Shown: positions 16,165-25,145, counted from the stretch's first letter. The stretch is 64,000 nucleotides of DNA from CAVREM01 sp963728825 (GCA_963728825.1 CAVSLA010000004.1:124001-188000); one strand, 5' to 3'. The notes: a model not told the origin generated them from the sequence alone. Translations and numbers: made by a program.

Positions 16165-19100
16165 CTAGAATCTGACTGACGCCGCAATCCGCATGATTCG
16201 CGGATACATGATTCCGGTCGGGCGTCCGCCGGACGCCCCGTCCACGAAGGGCGCGATTGACGCGTTGCTGCCGAGGGTCTGCAGCTCGGTCAGGACGGCG
16301 TTGTCGTTCAGCAGGTTGTAGATGTTGAACTCCGCCATCAACCGCCGCCCCCCCGGAAGCGCGAAGGCGCGCTTCAGGCCGAAGTCGAGTTGGGTGGTGC
16401 GCGGCAGAAAGCGGGTCCCTGGTGTCACCAGCTGCAGCGTCACGCCTCCGTCGCCGGCGTAGCGCGAGGTCATGACGATGCCGCTCGGTGTGCAGCCCGC
16501 GACGGCGCAGTCGGTCGGATACCTCGTGCCCGAGGTCGGTGACGTGGAGGGAGTAATTGTCCAGGACACCCCCTTCTCGGCGCCCGCGTAACTCTGCAGC
16601 GCGGCACTGGCTTCGAACCCGTACCACAGCGGAAGATTGCCGCCCAGCTTTACTTCGTGACGATACGGCCGCTGCACCTGCGGTTCGCCGAGCCGCGCGT
16701 TGCCGCTGTCGTCGCAGAACCGCAGCGTGTTCGGGTTGTCCGACGCGTCGCACGAGACGTTGATCGTGTGATCGAAGGTCCAGGCGACGTAGGTCGTGAT
16801 GCCGCGCGGCAAGCGGGCTGACGTGCCAATCTCGTAGCCGGTGTAGGTGTTGCTGCGGTCGGCGGAGCCGTCGTAGTTGGTAACAATGTTATTGGCGGCG
16901 ACGCCGAACGCCGACTGCTCGAGGCGGAAGAATGTCAGGTTCTCGCCGCTGACGGGGTTGGTCACGGTGTACGGCGCCCAGTGCGCGCCCGGTGCGCCGA
17001 ACAAGCCATTGAGGTTCAGGTTGTCGGTAAATTGCGAATCATGCAGCGTGCGCCGGTACCAGTTGAACGTCACGGCAACGCCGCGGGTCAGCTCGTGCTG
17101 TACGCCGACGCTGTACTGGCGGTTGTACTCGCGCCGGATGTTCGCATCGAGATTGCGGACGACGCGGATGCCGTAATCCGGATTGGGATTCGGTCCAATC
17201 TCGTAATCCTGCGCGATGTTGTCGCCATCGGTTTCCGGACGGGGATTGGCCGCCGGCGAGCGGTCGCTCCAGGTTCGCGTCTGCGCACCGGGGTTGAACT
17301 GCTGAACGGGATGCGAGGCGGCGGCGAACGACGTCGAGTTGGGCGTCATGTACTTGCCGTAGCTGAACTTGAGCGCCGTCTTGCCGCTGCCGAACAGGTC
17401 GTAGGCCGCGCCGAGGCGGGGTGACCATGAGTGCCAGCAGGTGAACCCGGGCGTGTTTTCGCAGTCGACCGCCGGCCAGGTCGCGGCGGGGCTGAACCGC
17501 CCCGGGACCTTCTGTGTTTCGGGGAGCGACTGCCGGAGGTAGTCGTAGCGCAGGCCGGCGTTGATGGTCAGCCGATCGATGGTCCACTGATCCTGGGCAT
17601 AGATGCCGAGATCGGCGTCGAGCTGCGGCTTGATCTCGAACGGCGTCAGGTAGACCGTGACGTTTTGCGGCGTGCCGTTCGAATAGTTCTGCACGAGATC
17701 GGCGTTGGCGTCCCCACCCGCACTGCCGGTGCCCCAGCCCCACTGCACGCCCGTCTTGAAGTTGTGCGAGCCGGTCACGTACGAGACGCTGCTGCTCCAG
17801 GTGTATTGATCCGGGAACTGAATTTGTTCGGGGAATCCGGCGATGTAGCGGAATCCCAGCGCGGTGTCGAGCCGCGAGGCGGTTGCATACCAGTCGGGCG
17901 AGTAACGGGACTTCTTGATGCCCGGCTGATACGCATTGGTGTAGTGCAGGACGTCGATGCCGATGCCCGATTCGATCAGCACCCGGCTGGTCAACGGCGA
18001 TGTCCACTTGGCGGTGGCGATGTAATACAGCCACGGCTCGCGGTACTGCGCCGCCTCGGGGTAGCGGGGAACAGTGGCCGGCACGGCGAAGCCGGTGAAG
18101 TATTCGTGGCCGACGAACTTGTAGTTCCGCTGATAGGTGGCGGAGAACTTGTTGCGATCGGTCGCCTGCCAGGTGGCGCGGACGACATAGCTCTTGATGT
18201 TGGCGTCCATGATCGCCGGCGTGATGTCGTCGCGCTCGGTGGCGTTGGCGACCTGCGTGTCGGTCGCCTGATAGCGTCCCGATGCGAAGAACCACAGCGT
18301 GTCGCGCACGATCGGGCCGCCCAGGCCGGCGTTGTAATCGCCGATCAGCGCCATCCGGGAGCTGTTGCGGGCGAGGAAGCCCCGTGCCTCCAGGTCGGGC
18401 GTCACGTTGTTGCTCTGCCAGCTGCCGTTGCTGCCGCCGAAGTAGCCGGTGCCGCGGAAGCTGTTGCCGCCGTCCTTGGGGATGATATTCAGGTTGACGC
18501 CACCGCGTGCGCTGTCGGCGCCGACGCCACTGGTCTTGTAGGTCGCTTCTTCGATGAGCAGGTTGTCGATATAGTTCTGCGTCGCGCCATCCAGCAGGTT
18601 GGTATGGACCGACAGCCCGTCGAGCGTGACCGCGGTATGCAGCTGCGAGTTGCCGTGGACCGTCATGTAGGTCTGCTCGGTCTGCTGTGTGCCCCCAACT
18701 TCGGGCACCGTCAACCGCACGCCCGGCACTAGCGAGCCGATCGCCTGGATGTTCCGGGCGTTGGGAATGTTGTCGATCATGTCGCGCGACATGACCTGCG
18801 TCCGGGCGACGTTCTGGACGTCGACCACCGGCGAGGCCGCCGCGACGGTAATCGTTTCCTCGAGCGTGCCGACCCTCATCTCCGCGTTCACCGGCACCGA
18901 CACGTCCGCCGGCACGATGACTTCTTCGAACCGAACGGTATTGAAACCGCTGATCGTGAACGTCACGGTATAGACGCCGGGACGGATGTCGACGATCGCG
19001 TAACGGCCTTCGCCGTTGGTGGCAACCGTTCGCACCTTTTCGATCAGCGCGGGACTGGCTGCCTCGACCGTCACGCCGGGCAGCACGCCACCCGACGTGT

Positions 19101-19212
19101 CCCGCACGACGCCGGCGATCGTGCTCTGCGCCAGACTGGTTGCCGGCGCCAGCGCCATTGCCGCCGCCGCGGTGACAGACCGCAGCAGGCGCTTCATGTT
19201 CATGCTGGTCAT
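16165..19212 (-). CDS. Oar-like TonB-dependent receptor with carboxypeptidase-regulatory domain
   Basis: 1015 residues with AAGGAG upstream of the ATG at 19212. Signal peptide core VTAAAAMALAPATSLAQ. Residues ~30-110 are a carboxypeptidase-regulatory-like beta domain (GVVRDTSGGVLPGVTVEA), then a plug region (VMSRDMIDNIPNARNIQAIG), and a long barrel full of alternating aromatic strands that ends in IMRIAASVRF with a terminal Phe for Bam insertion. This large type is expanded in Acidobacteriota and is believed to import oligomers or release peptides; the ligand is unknown. A predicted TetR operator overlaps its promoter. It is divergent from a cytochrome gene and convergent with the hydrolase gene at 15151. 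Confidence 0.9.
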   Translation of the reverse strand: MTSMNMKRLLRSVTAAAAMALAPATSLAQSTIAGVVRDTSGGVLPGVTVEAASPALIEKVRTVATNGEGRYAIVDIRPGVYTVTFTISGFNTVRFEEVIVPADVSVPVNAEMRVGTLEETITVAAASPVVDVQNVARTQVMSRDMIDNIPNARNIQAIGSLVPGVRLTVPEVGGTQQTEQTYMTVHGNSQLHTAVTLDGLSVHTNLLDGATQNYIDNLLIEEATYKTSGVGADSARGGVNLNIIPKDGGNSFRGTGYFGGSNGSWQSNNVTPDLEARGFLARNSSRMALIGDYNAGLGGPIVRDTLWFFASGRYQATDTQVANATERDDITPAIMDANIKSYVVRATWQATDRNKFSATYQRNYKFVGHEYFTGFAVPATVPRYPEAAQYREPWLYYIATAKWTSPLTSRVLIESGIGIDVLHYTNAYQPGIKKSRYSPDWYATASRLDTALGFRYIAGFPEQIQFPDQYTWSSSVSYVTGSHNFKTGVQWGWGTGSAGGDANADLVQNYSNGTPQNVTVYLTPFEIKPQLDADLGIYAQDQWTIDRLTINAGLRYDYLRQSLPETQKVPGRFSPAATWPAVDCENTPGFTCWHSWSPRLGAAYDLFGSGKTALKFSYGKYMTPNSTSFAAASHPVQQFNPGAQTRTWSDRSPAANPRPETDGDNIAQDYEIGPNPNPDYGIRVVRNLDANIRREYNRQYSVGVQHELTRGVAVTFNWYRRTLHDSQFTDNLNLNGLFGAPGAHWAPYTVTNPVSGENLTFFRLEQSAFGVAANNIVTNYDGSADRSNTYTGYEIGTSARLPRGITTYVAWTFDHTINVSCDASDNPNTLRFCDDSGNARLGEPQVQRPYRHEVKLGGNLPLWYGFEASAALQSYAGAEKGVSWTITPSTSPTSGTRYPTDCAVAGCTPSGIVMTSRYAGDGGVTLQLVTPGTRFLPRTTQLDFGLKRAFALPGGRRLMAEFNIYNLLNDNAVLTELQTLGSNASIAPFVDGASGGRPTGIMYPRIMRIAASVRF

Positions 19213-19262
19213 CGCTGCCTTCTCCTTCGAGGACGTGGAAATCCGCTGCGCGGCGCTATCCT

Positions 19263-19276
19263 ACCGACCGGTAGGT
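19263..19276. promoter_or_regulatory. TetR-type operator, site 3
   Basis: ACCGACCGGTAGGT, identical over all 14 bases to site 2 at 13840-13853. It overlaps the predicted transcription start of the TonB receptor gene. Confidence 0.65.
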
Positions 19277-19279
19277 TCG

Positions 19280-19287
19280 ATTACAAT
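19280..19287. promoter_or_regulatory. Overlapping divergent -10 boxes
   Basis: ATTACAAT gives TACAAT on the plus strand (19282-19287, toward the cytochrome gene) and TGTAAT on the minus strand (19285-19280, toward the TonB receptor gene). Confidence 0.5.
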
Positions 19288-19339
19288 GGGCTTCGCATCC
19301 GGCGCGTGGTGACCTCGACCTTGACATCCGGGGATTTGG

Positions 19340-19690
19340 ATGACGCGATCGTTCTGCGCGGCGACGACGATGTTCGTGCTCGGGGTCGGGGCGACTCCCC
19401 TGGCCGGGTCTCAGAAAAACCACGGAGAGGCCTTGTTTTCCCGTCATTGTGCGCAGTGCCATGACGGCACTGCCGGTGCCCGCGCACCGGCCCCGGAGGT
19501 TCTCCGCCAGCGGTCGCCTGAGTCGATCGTCCTGGCCCTCAGCAACGGGTCGATGCGGTGGCAGGGATCGCGCATGGGGCGGTGTGGGCCGTCGCGCGAT
19601 AGCACTTACTTGACCGGCCGCCCGTTCGGCAGCGGAATAGTGCCGAGGACACAGAGGACGCAGAGGGCGATCGTAGGGCGGACCTCGTAG
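19340..19690 (+). CDS. Small cytochrome c, degraded 3' end
   Basis: 116 residues: signal peptide (TTMFVLGVGATPLAG) and HCAQCHDGTAG heme site (Cys37, Cys40, His41). Up to MRWQGSRM the protein looks like the cytochrome domain found fused to or beside PQQ dehydrogenases. The next codons (GRCGPSRDST) are out of frame: the +1-shifted frame reads GRRAIA, matching the ERRAIAEYLTG motif expected there, and the original frame resumes at TYLTGRPFG. So two compensating indels are likely. After GRPFGSG the frame runs into CAGAGGAC-type repeats and a GC hairpin, where it stops. It may be a decaying gene or carry sequencing errors. Electron acceptor for the following quinoprotein is the likely role. Confidence 0.6.
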   Translation: MTRSFCAATTMFVLGVGATPLAGSQKNHGEALFSRHCAQCHDGTAGARAPAPEVLRQRSPESIVLALSNGSMRWQGSRMGRCGPSRDSTYLTGRPFGSGIVPRTQRTQRAIVGRTS

Positions 19691-19697
19691 GTCCGCC
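19677..19697. repeat. GGCGGACCT hairpin element
   Basis: A perfect 9-bp stem GGCGGACCT/AGGTCCGCC with loop CGT, preceded by GTAG. The cytochrome stop codon (19688-19690) is inside it. Member of a hairpin family seen also at 23000, 23046, 25114, 30562, 54072, 58171 and 58223. Confidence 0.8.
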
Positions 19698-19713
19698 GCA
19701 ACGCGGAGGATCC

Positions 19714-21679
19714 GTGCGCCTGTTGGGTCGTTTCGTAATCGTGCTCGTTCTCGCAAGCAGTGCGGTCTCCGTGCGATCCGCGGGCCCGGTCGGCGAGTGG
19801 CGTTCGTGGGCCGGCGACATTGCCAGTACCAGATACTCAGGGCTCGATCAGATCAACGCGGCTAACGTCGCCAGCCTGCGGCTGGCCTGGCGGCAGTCAG
19901 CGATTCCTGAAGCCCTGAAGGAAGGGCGCGCCAACGTGTTTCCGGCGCCCGGCAACTATCAGCACACGCCACTGATGGTTGGCGGCCTGCTCTACATGAG
20001 CACCGGACTCGGGGTAGTGGCTGCACTCGATCCGGCCAGCGGCAAGGTGGTGTGGTTCGATCGATCGCCGAGCGCTGCGGACGGCGGGCAGCGGAGCGGG
20101 GAGGTCGCCAACCGCGGCGTCGCGTATTGGACCGACGGCAAGGACGAGCGGATCCTCAGCCTCGTCGGCCAATACCTCGTCGCCCTCAACGCGAAGACCG
20201 GCCGCCGCTACCAGGACTTTGGCACCAACGGCGAAGTGGATCTCCGCCAGGGGCTGAGCCGTCCCTACGAAAACTACAACTGGCGGTCAGCGCCAATCGT
20301 CGTCAGAAACGTCGTGGTCATCGGGTCGGTGGTCGGCGACATCAACAACGCCGCGCGCCCGTCCCGCATGGAAGCCCCGCCGGGCGACGTTCGCGGCTAC
20401 GACGTGCGCTCGGGGAAGCTGCTCTGGACGTTCCGGCCCATTCCGCGGCCCGGCGAGCCCGGCAACGAGACGTGGGAGAAGGACTCGTGGTCGGTACACC
20501 GGCCACATGAACGTCTGGAACACGATGAGCGGCGACGAGGAACTGGGTCACGTCTACCTGCCGCTGACGACGCCGACCAACGACTGGTATGGCGGCCATC
20601 GTCCAGGCGCGAACCTGTTTGCCGAGAGCCTGGTCGCCGTCGACGTCGAAACCGGCAAGCGTGTCTGGCACTTTCAGGGCGTCCACCACGGCATCTGGGA
20701 TTACGACTTCCCGTGTCCGCCGATTCTCACCGACCTCATGGTCAACGGGAAAACCATCAAGGCGATCGCGCAGCCGTCGAAGCAGGCGATGCTCTACGTG
20801 TTCGATCGCACCAACGGCCGTCCCGTGTGGCCGATCGAGGAGCGGCCGGTCCCGAAGGGCGACGTGCCTGGTGAGTGGTATTCGCCGACGCAGCCGTTTC
20901 CGCTCGACGCGCGCGGCAGAGTGTTCGCGTACGACCAGCTCGGCGTGACGCCTGACGATCTGATTGATTTCACACCGGAGTTGCGCGAGGAGGCGCGTCA
21001 GATCCTCAGCAACTACGCCTACGGTCCGCTGTTCTTCCCGGCGGTCATTCCGGGCGTCGGGGCCGGCGCGGGGAAGAAGGGATCGATTCACATCCCGGGC
21101 ACTTACGGCGGGACCAACTGGCCGGGCGCTGCGCTCGATCCCGACACCAACATCCTCTACGTGCCGTCACACCACGCGCCGATCGTCGTCCAGCTCGTCC
21201 CGCCGCCCGAGGGATCGAACATGAACTTCGTGCGTCGCGCCTGGGAGCCGGCCGCCGGTCCCCAGGGGCTGCCGCTGTTCAAGCCGCCGTACGGCCGGCT
21301 GGTGGCGATCGACCTCAATAGCGGTGCGATCAAGTGGACCGCGGCCAATGGCGACGGTCCGCGGGATCATCCGGCGATCCAGCACCTCGGTCTGTCGCCG
21401 CTCGGCAATCCTGGCCGCGTCGGACCAATGGTGACGAAATCGCTGGTCTTCATGGGCGAAGGCTTCAACACGCATACCGGCGGCGGTCCGCCCTGGGGCG
21501 GAGGAAAGAAATTCAGAGCGTTCGACAAGGCCAGCGGGAAGGTGGTGTGGGAAACAACGCTGGAGGGCGGAACCACCGCACCGCCGATGACCTACATGTG
21601 GCAGGGCAAACAGTACGTCGTCGTGGCCACGGGTTGGACCGATCGCCCTGGTGAACTGGTTGCGCTCGCCTTACCATAG
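19714..21679 (+). pseudogene. PQQ-dependent dehydrogenase, one-base frameshift
   Basis: Two adjoining frames make one ~650-residue quinoprotein. The first part has signal peptide MRLLGRFVIVLVLASSAVS and propeller blades beginning EWRSWAGDIASTRYSGLDQI; its frame is lost after KDSWS. The second part continues with HMNVWNTMSGDEELGHVYLP to the C-terminal MTYMWQGKQYVVVATGW. Removing one G of the GG at 20493-20494 restores SWSYTGHMNVWN, matching SWSYTGAGNVWS in the intact paralogue at 23157. These soluble-type quinoproteins (glucose/alcohol/aldose dehydrogenase group) oxidise sugars or alcohols in the periplasm and pass electrons to cytochrome c. It may be a real mutation, a programmed event (no slippery run seen) or a sequencing error. 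Confidence 0.8.
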
Positions 21680-21712
21680 AGCGTCAAGCTCCCCGCCCGA
21701 TAGAAAGGACGT

Positions 21713-21808
21713 ATGACATCCATTCCGATGGAAGTCCTCGTCGTCGTCTTCGTCATCGCGCTCGTCCTCTTCGGGCCGCGGCGCTTCCTGAGGCCGCCGT
21801 GGCCGTGA
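21713..21808 (+). CDS. Truncated TatA-like peptide, 31 aa
   Basis: A 31-residue frame with AAAGGA upstream. It has one membrane helix (EVLVVVFVIALVLFGP) ending in the FGP hinge that marks TatA/TatE, but the amphipathic helix is missing. One base out of frame the sequence reads LPEAAVAVT, reminiscent of the conserved LPE after the TatA hinge, so a frameshifted TatA remnant is possible. Alternatively it is a genuine small membrane peptide. Two Tat-exported proteins are encoded nearby. Confidence 0.45.
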   Translation: MTSIPMEVLVVVFVIALVLFGPRRFLRPPWP

Positions 21809-21818
21809 CGGCTCTCGT

Positions 21819-21824
21819 TATAAT
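21819..21824 (+). promoter_or_regulatory. -10 box TATAAT of the MOSC gene
   Basis: A perfect TATAAT 8 bp before the ATG at 21833; transcription would start at or next to the start codon, i.e. a leaderless message. Confidence 0.65.
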
Positions 21825-21832
21825 CGTTGCCG

Positions 21833-22390
21833 ATGAGCCACCCAACGACTGAGCAGCTCGAATCGGGTCTCGACCGCGTGCGCCAGGCGCCGAAAGATCG
21901 TGGCGTGCTGGCGATGATCGTCCGGCGCCCGCAGGTCGGCGCGCGCGACGTCCTGGAAGAAGCGGAACTCAATTTCGAGGAAGGGCTCGCCGGCGACAGC
22001 TGGCGGCATCGCCGCAACCCGCACGCCAAGGACGGCTCGCCGGATCCCGCGACACAACTGAACGTGATCGGCGTCCGGGCGATCGAGCTGGTGGCCGGCG
22101 AGCGAGGACGTTGGCCGCTGGCGGGCGATCAGCTGATCATCGATTTCGATCTGAGCGCCGAGAATCTGCCGGCGGGATCCCGGCTGGCGATCGGCTCGGC
22201 GATCATCGAGGTCAGCGAAGAGCCGCATACCGGCTGCGGCAAGTTCGTGGCGCGGTTCGGCGTCGCTGCGCAGAAGCTGGTCAACTCGCCAGTCGGCCGC
22301 AGCCTGAACCTGCGCGGCATCAACGCGACAGTCGTCCAGCCCGGCAGGATTCGTGTCGGCGATCTCGTCACGAAGAGTGCCGCGCTCTGA
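21833..22390 (+). CDS. MOSC-domain protein
   Basis: 185 residues starting at the ATG just after a TATAAT. A MOSC-type beta barrel: LNFEEGLAGDSWRHR, QLNVIGVRAIELVAGER, GDQLIIDFDLSAENLPAG, and the conserved Cys in EEPHTGCGKFVARFG, the site where MOSC proteins hold sulfur or molybdenum cofactor-linked groups. These proteins act in delivering sulfur or in reducing N-hydroxylated compounds. This is a stand-alone domain with no reductase fusion. The stop codon overlaps the carbonic anhydrase start (TGATG), so the two are probably co-translated. Confidence 0.85.
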   Translation: MSHPTTEQLESGLDRVRQAPKDRGVLAMIVRRPQVGARDVLEEAELNFEEGLAGDSWRHRRNPHAKDGSPDPATQLNVIGVRAIELVAGERGRWPLAGDQLIIDFDLSAENLPAGSRLAIGSAIIEVSEEPHTGCGKFVARFGVAAQKLVNSPVGRSLNLRGINATVVQPGRIRVGDLVTKSAAL

Positions 22391-23010
22391 TGAGCGTTCT
22401 CAAGCATCTGTTCGACAACAACCGCGCCTGGGCGCAGCACATCACGCGCGACGATCCCGATTTCTTCTCCCGGCTGGCCGGGCAGCAGGCGCCCCGCTAC
22501 TTGTGGATTGGCTGCTCCGACAGCCGGGTGCCCGCCAACCAGATCACCGGGGTCGGTCCCGGCGAGATGTTCGTGCACCGCAACGTCGCCAACGTCGTCG
22601 TCCACACCGATCTGAACTGCCTGTCGGTGATGCAATACGCGATCGACGTGCTGAACGTGACCGATATCATCGTCTGCGGCCATTACGACTGCGGCGGCGT
22701 GCTGTCGGCACTGCGCAACGACCGGCTGGGCTTGATCGACAACTGGCTGCGGCACGTGCAGGACGTTGCGGCGAAGCACCGGACCGAGCTCGACGCCCTC
22801 GCCGATGAACCGGCCCGGCATCGCCGGCTGTGCGAGCTCAACGTGATGGAGCAGGTCGTCAACGTCAGCCAGACGACGGTGGTGAGCGAGGCGTGGGCGC
22901 GGGGGCGAACGCTTGCCGTTCACGGGTGGGTCTACAAGGTCACCGACGGTTTGCTGCGCGATCTCGGTATGTGCGTCACCGGCCCGGACGACCTGACGAG
23001 GCGGACCTAA
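22390..23010 (+). CDS. can: Beta-carbonic anhydrase
   Basis: 206 residues, typical for the bacterial beta class. It interconverts CO2 and bicarbonate in the cytoplasm. Zinc ligands are visible: Cys42 and Asp44 in WIGCSDSRVP, His98 and Cys101 in VCGHYDCGG. The rest (GEMFVHRNVANVV, HGWVYKVTDG) matches the plant-type/Can subgroup, with the Asp44-Arg46 pair kept. The last residues (DDLTRRT) and the TAA stop are encoded by a GGCGGACCT hairpin element, so the natural C-terminus has been replaced or extended by the repeat. Confidence 0.92.
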   Translation: MSVLKHLFDNNRAWAQHITRDDPDFFSRLAGQQAPRYLWIGCSDSRVPANQITGVGPGEMFVHRNVANVVVHTDLNCLSVMQYAIDVLNVTDIIVCGHYDCGGVLSALRNDRLGLIDNWLRHVQDVAAKHRTELDALADEPARHRRLCELNVMEQVVNVSQTTVVSEAWARGRTLAVHGWVYKVTDGLLRDLGMCVTGPDDLTRRT

Positions 23011-23078
23011 GAGGTCCGCCCTACGTACGCGCCGTTATTCACCATGCGGACCTAAGAGGTCCGCCCTACGTACGCGCC
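23000..23078. repeat. Duplicated GGCGGACCT hairpin (33-bp direct repeat)
   Basis: Two copies of one 33-bp unit, 23001-23033 and 23046-23078, identical over 33 bases and 45 bp apart. Each has the stem GCGGACCT/AGGTCCGC with loop AAG followed by CCTACGTACGCGCC. The carbonic anhydrase stop (23008-23010) lies in the first copy. Confidence 0.9.
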
Positions 23079-23156
23079 CCTATTAGAATCGCCGCACGGT
23101 CCCCGACCCGCGCTATGATGTTCCGTTTCATACCATTTTCACCGGGAGGCGAATCG

Positions 23157-25100
23157 ATGACCAGGCGCGTTCAGCGGATCGGAACGTTGATGGGGGCCGT
23201 GTGCCTCGCCCTGGTCGCGCTCCAGGCGGCGTCTACTGACACGCAGGACGGCCAGTGGCGCCGCTACTCGGGCGACAATGGCGCGACCAAATATTCGCCG
23301 GCCGATCAGATCAACAAGGGCAACGTCGCGCAGCTGAAGGTCGCCTGGCGGCGGCCGCAGGCGCCGCCTGAGTTGCTCGCGGCGAATCCCGGTCTGCGGA
23401 TCAACAACAACTTTCGATCGACGCCGATCATGGTCGACGGTGTGCTCTACGCTTCGAATGGTCTCGGCCTGGCCGAAGCTTTCGATCCGGCCTCCGGGGC
23501 GACCATCTGGGTGCAGAAGCCTGGCGACGATCCGTTACGCGGATCGGCGAGCGCGCGCGGCGTCGCCTACTGGACCGACGGCAAAGCCGACCGCCGGATT
23601 CTGACCTACCGCAATCAATTCCTCTACGCGCTCGACGTGAAGACCGGCGAGCCGATTCAGTCGTTCGGGACCAACGGACGGATCGATCTGTCGCTGGGCC
23701 TCAGCCCGCTCGCGGGCGGCTGGACCTGGAACGCCGCCCCGCTCGTCATCCGCGACGTCGTCGTCCTCGGCTCGGCGATGGTCAATCAGGATTCCGCCTC
23801 GAAGATGGAGGGTGCGCCCGGGGTGGTGCGCGGCTTCGATATCAGGACTGGCAAACAGCGCTGGACCTGGAGCCCGATTCCCCGCGCCGGCGAGGCCGGT
23901 GTCGAGACCTGGGAAAACGAATCGTGGTCCTACACCGGCGCGGGCAACGTCTGGTCGCTCATGAGCGCGGACGATGAGCTCGGCTACGTCTACCTGCCGA
24001 CGACCAGCGTGACCAACGACATGTACGGCGGGCACCGTCTGGGCGACAACCTGTACAGCTCGTCGGTCGTCTGCCTCGATGCCGCGACCGGCAAGCGTGT
24101 CTGGCACTACCAGACGGTCCACCACGACCTCTTCGATTACGACAATCCCGCGGCGCCGATCCTCGCCGACATCACCGTCAACGGACAGCGAATCCGAGCG
24201 GTCGTGCAGGTGACGAAGCAGTCGTTCGCCTACGTGCTCGATCGGGTCACCGGCAAGCCGGTGTGGCCGATCGAGGAGCGGCCGGCGCCGGCCTCGACCG
24301 TGCCTGGCGAGAAGGCCGCCGCCACACAGCCGGTTCCGACCAGGCCGCCCGCATTCGATCGCCAGGGGATCACGGAAAACGATCTCATCGACTTCACGCC
24401 AGAGCTCCGGGCGGAAGCGGTGGAGATTCTGAAGAAGTACGTGACCGGACCGGTGTTCACGCCGCCATCCATCGCCGGACCCGGTCCTGACGATAAGAAG
24501 GGCACGATCCAGATGCCAGGGTCGGTCGGCGGGGCTGATTGGACCGGCGCCGCCTTCGATCCCGAGACCGGGATGCTGTACGTGCCGTCGATGACCAATC
24601 CATTCGTGGCGAACCTGTTGCCCGGCGAGACCGCGAAGACCAATCTCAAGTATCGCGCGTCGACACGCGAACTGCTACCAGGGCCCCGGGGGCTGCCGCT
24701 CCTGAAGCCGCCGTATGGACGCGTCACGGCGCTCGATCTCAACCGCGGCGAGCTGGCGTGGACCGTGCCGAATGGCGACGGTCCCAGGAATCACCCGGCA
24801 ATCGCGCATCTGAAGTTGGGGCCACTCGGCAACCCGGTCCGCTCGGGGGTCATCGTGACCAAGACGCTGGTGTTTGCCACCGTCGGCGACCAGGTGACGG
24901 TGAGAACGCCGCCGGGCGGCGGCGGGAAGCAGTTCAGCGCGCTCGATAAGGCGACCGGCGCGCTGGTGTGGAAAACCGAGCTGGAGGCAGGAGCGACCGG
25001 CGCGCCGATGACCTACATGCATAGCGGCAAGCAGTACGTGGTGTTCGCGATCGGCGGCCAGCAGCACGCGGCGGAGTTCGTCGCGCTGGCTCTTCCGTAA
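23157..25100 (+). CDS. PQQ-dependent dehydrogenase (quinoprotein)
   Basis: 647 residues; GGGAGG lies seven bases before the ATG, and TATGAT at 23114-23119 is a fair -10. Signal peptide core LMGAVCLALVALQAAS. The mature protein is an eight-bladed PQQ propeller: QWRRYSGDNGATKYSPADQI, GVAYWTDGKADRRILTYRN, GDNLYSSSVVCLDAATGKRV, and the C-terminal GDGPRNHPAIAHLKLGPLG and MTYMHSGKQYVVFA characteristic of the soluble glucose/polyol dehydrogenase type. It lacks membrane helices and heme. It is the intact paralogue of the damaged gene at 19714 and is followed by two heme-motif proteins that could accept its electrons. Confidence 0.9.
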   Translation: MTRRVQRIGTLMGAVCLALVALQAASTDTQDGQWRRYSGDNGATKYSPADQINKGNVAQLKVAWRRPQAPPELLAANPGLRINNNFRSTPIMVDGVLYASNGLGLAEAFDPASGATIWVQKPGDDPLRGSASARGVAYWTDGKADRRILTYRNQFLYALDVKTGEPIQSFGTNGRIDLSLGLSPLAGGWTWNAAPLVIRDVVVLGSAMVNQDSASKMEGAPGVVRGFDIRTGKQRWTWSPIPRAGEAGVETWENESWSYTGAGNVWSLMSADDELGYVYLPTTSVTNDMYGGHRLGDNLYSSSVVCLDAATGKRVWHYQTVHHDLFDYDNPAAPILADITVNGQRIRAVVQVTKQSFAYVLDRVTGKPVWPIEERPAPASTVPGEKAAATQPVPTRPPAFDRQGITENDLIDFTPELRAEAVEILKKYVTGPVFTPPSIAGPGPDDKKGTIQMPGSVGGADWTGAAFDPETGMLYVPSMTNPFVANLLPGETAKTNLKYRASTRELLPGPRGLPLLKPPYGRVTALDLNRGELAWTVPNGDGPRNHPAIAHLKLGPLGNPVRSGVIVTKTLVFATVGDQVTVRTPPGGGGKQFSALDKATGALVWKTELEAGATGAPMTYMHSGKQYVVFAIGGQQHAAEFVALALP

Positions 25101-25113
25101 ATGATCGAGTAAA

Positions 25114-25130
25114 GCGGACCTCGGGTCCGC
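25114..25130. repeat. GCGGACC hairpin element
   Basis: A 7-bp stem GCGGACC/GGTCCGC with loop TCG, 13 bp after the quinoprotein stop and just before the Shine-Dalgarno of the next gene. Confidence 0.7.
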
Positions 25131-25145
25131 CGATAGGAAGTTGCG

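Noticed and set aside
20487..20500. Programmed frameshift in the quinoprotein gene
   Set aside because: No slippery heptamer, no downstream structure evident, and the intact paralogue needs none; a mutation or read error is simpler.
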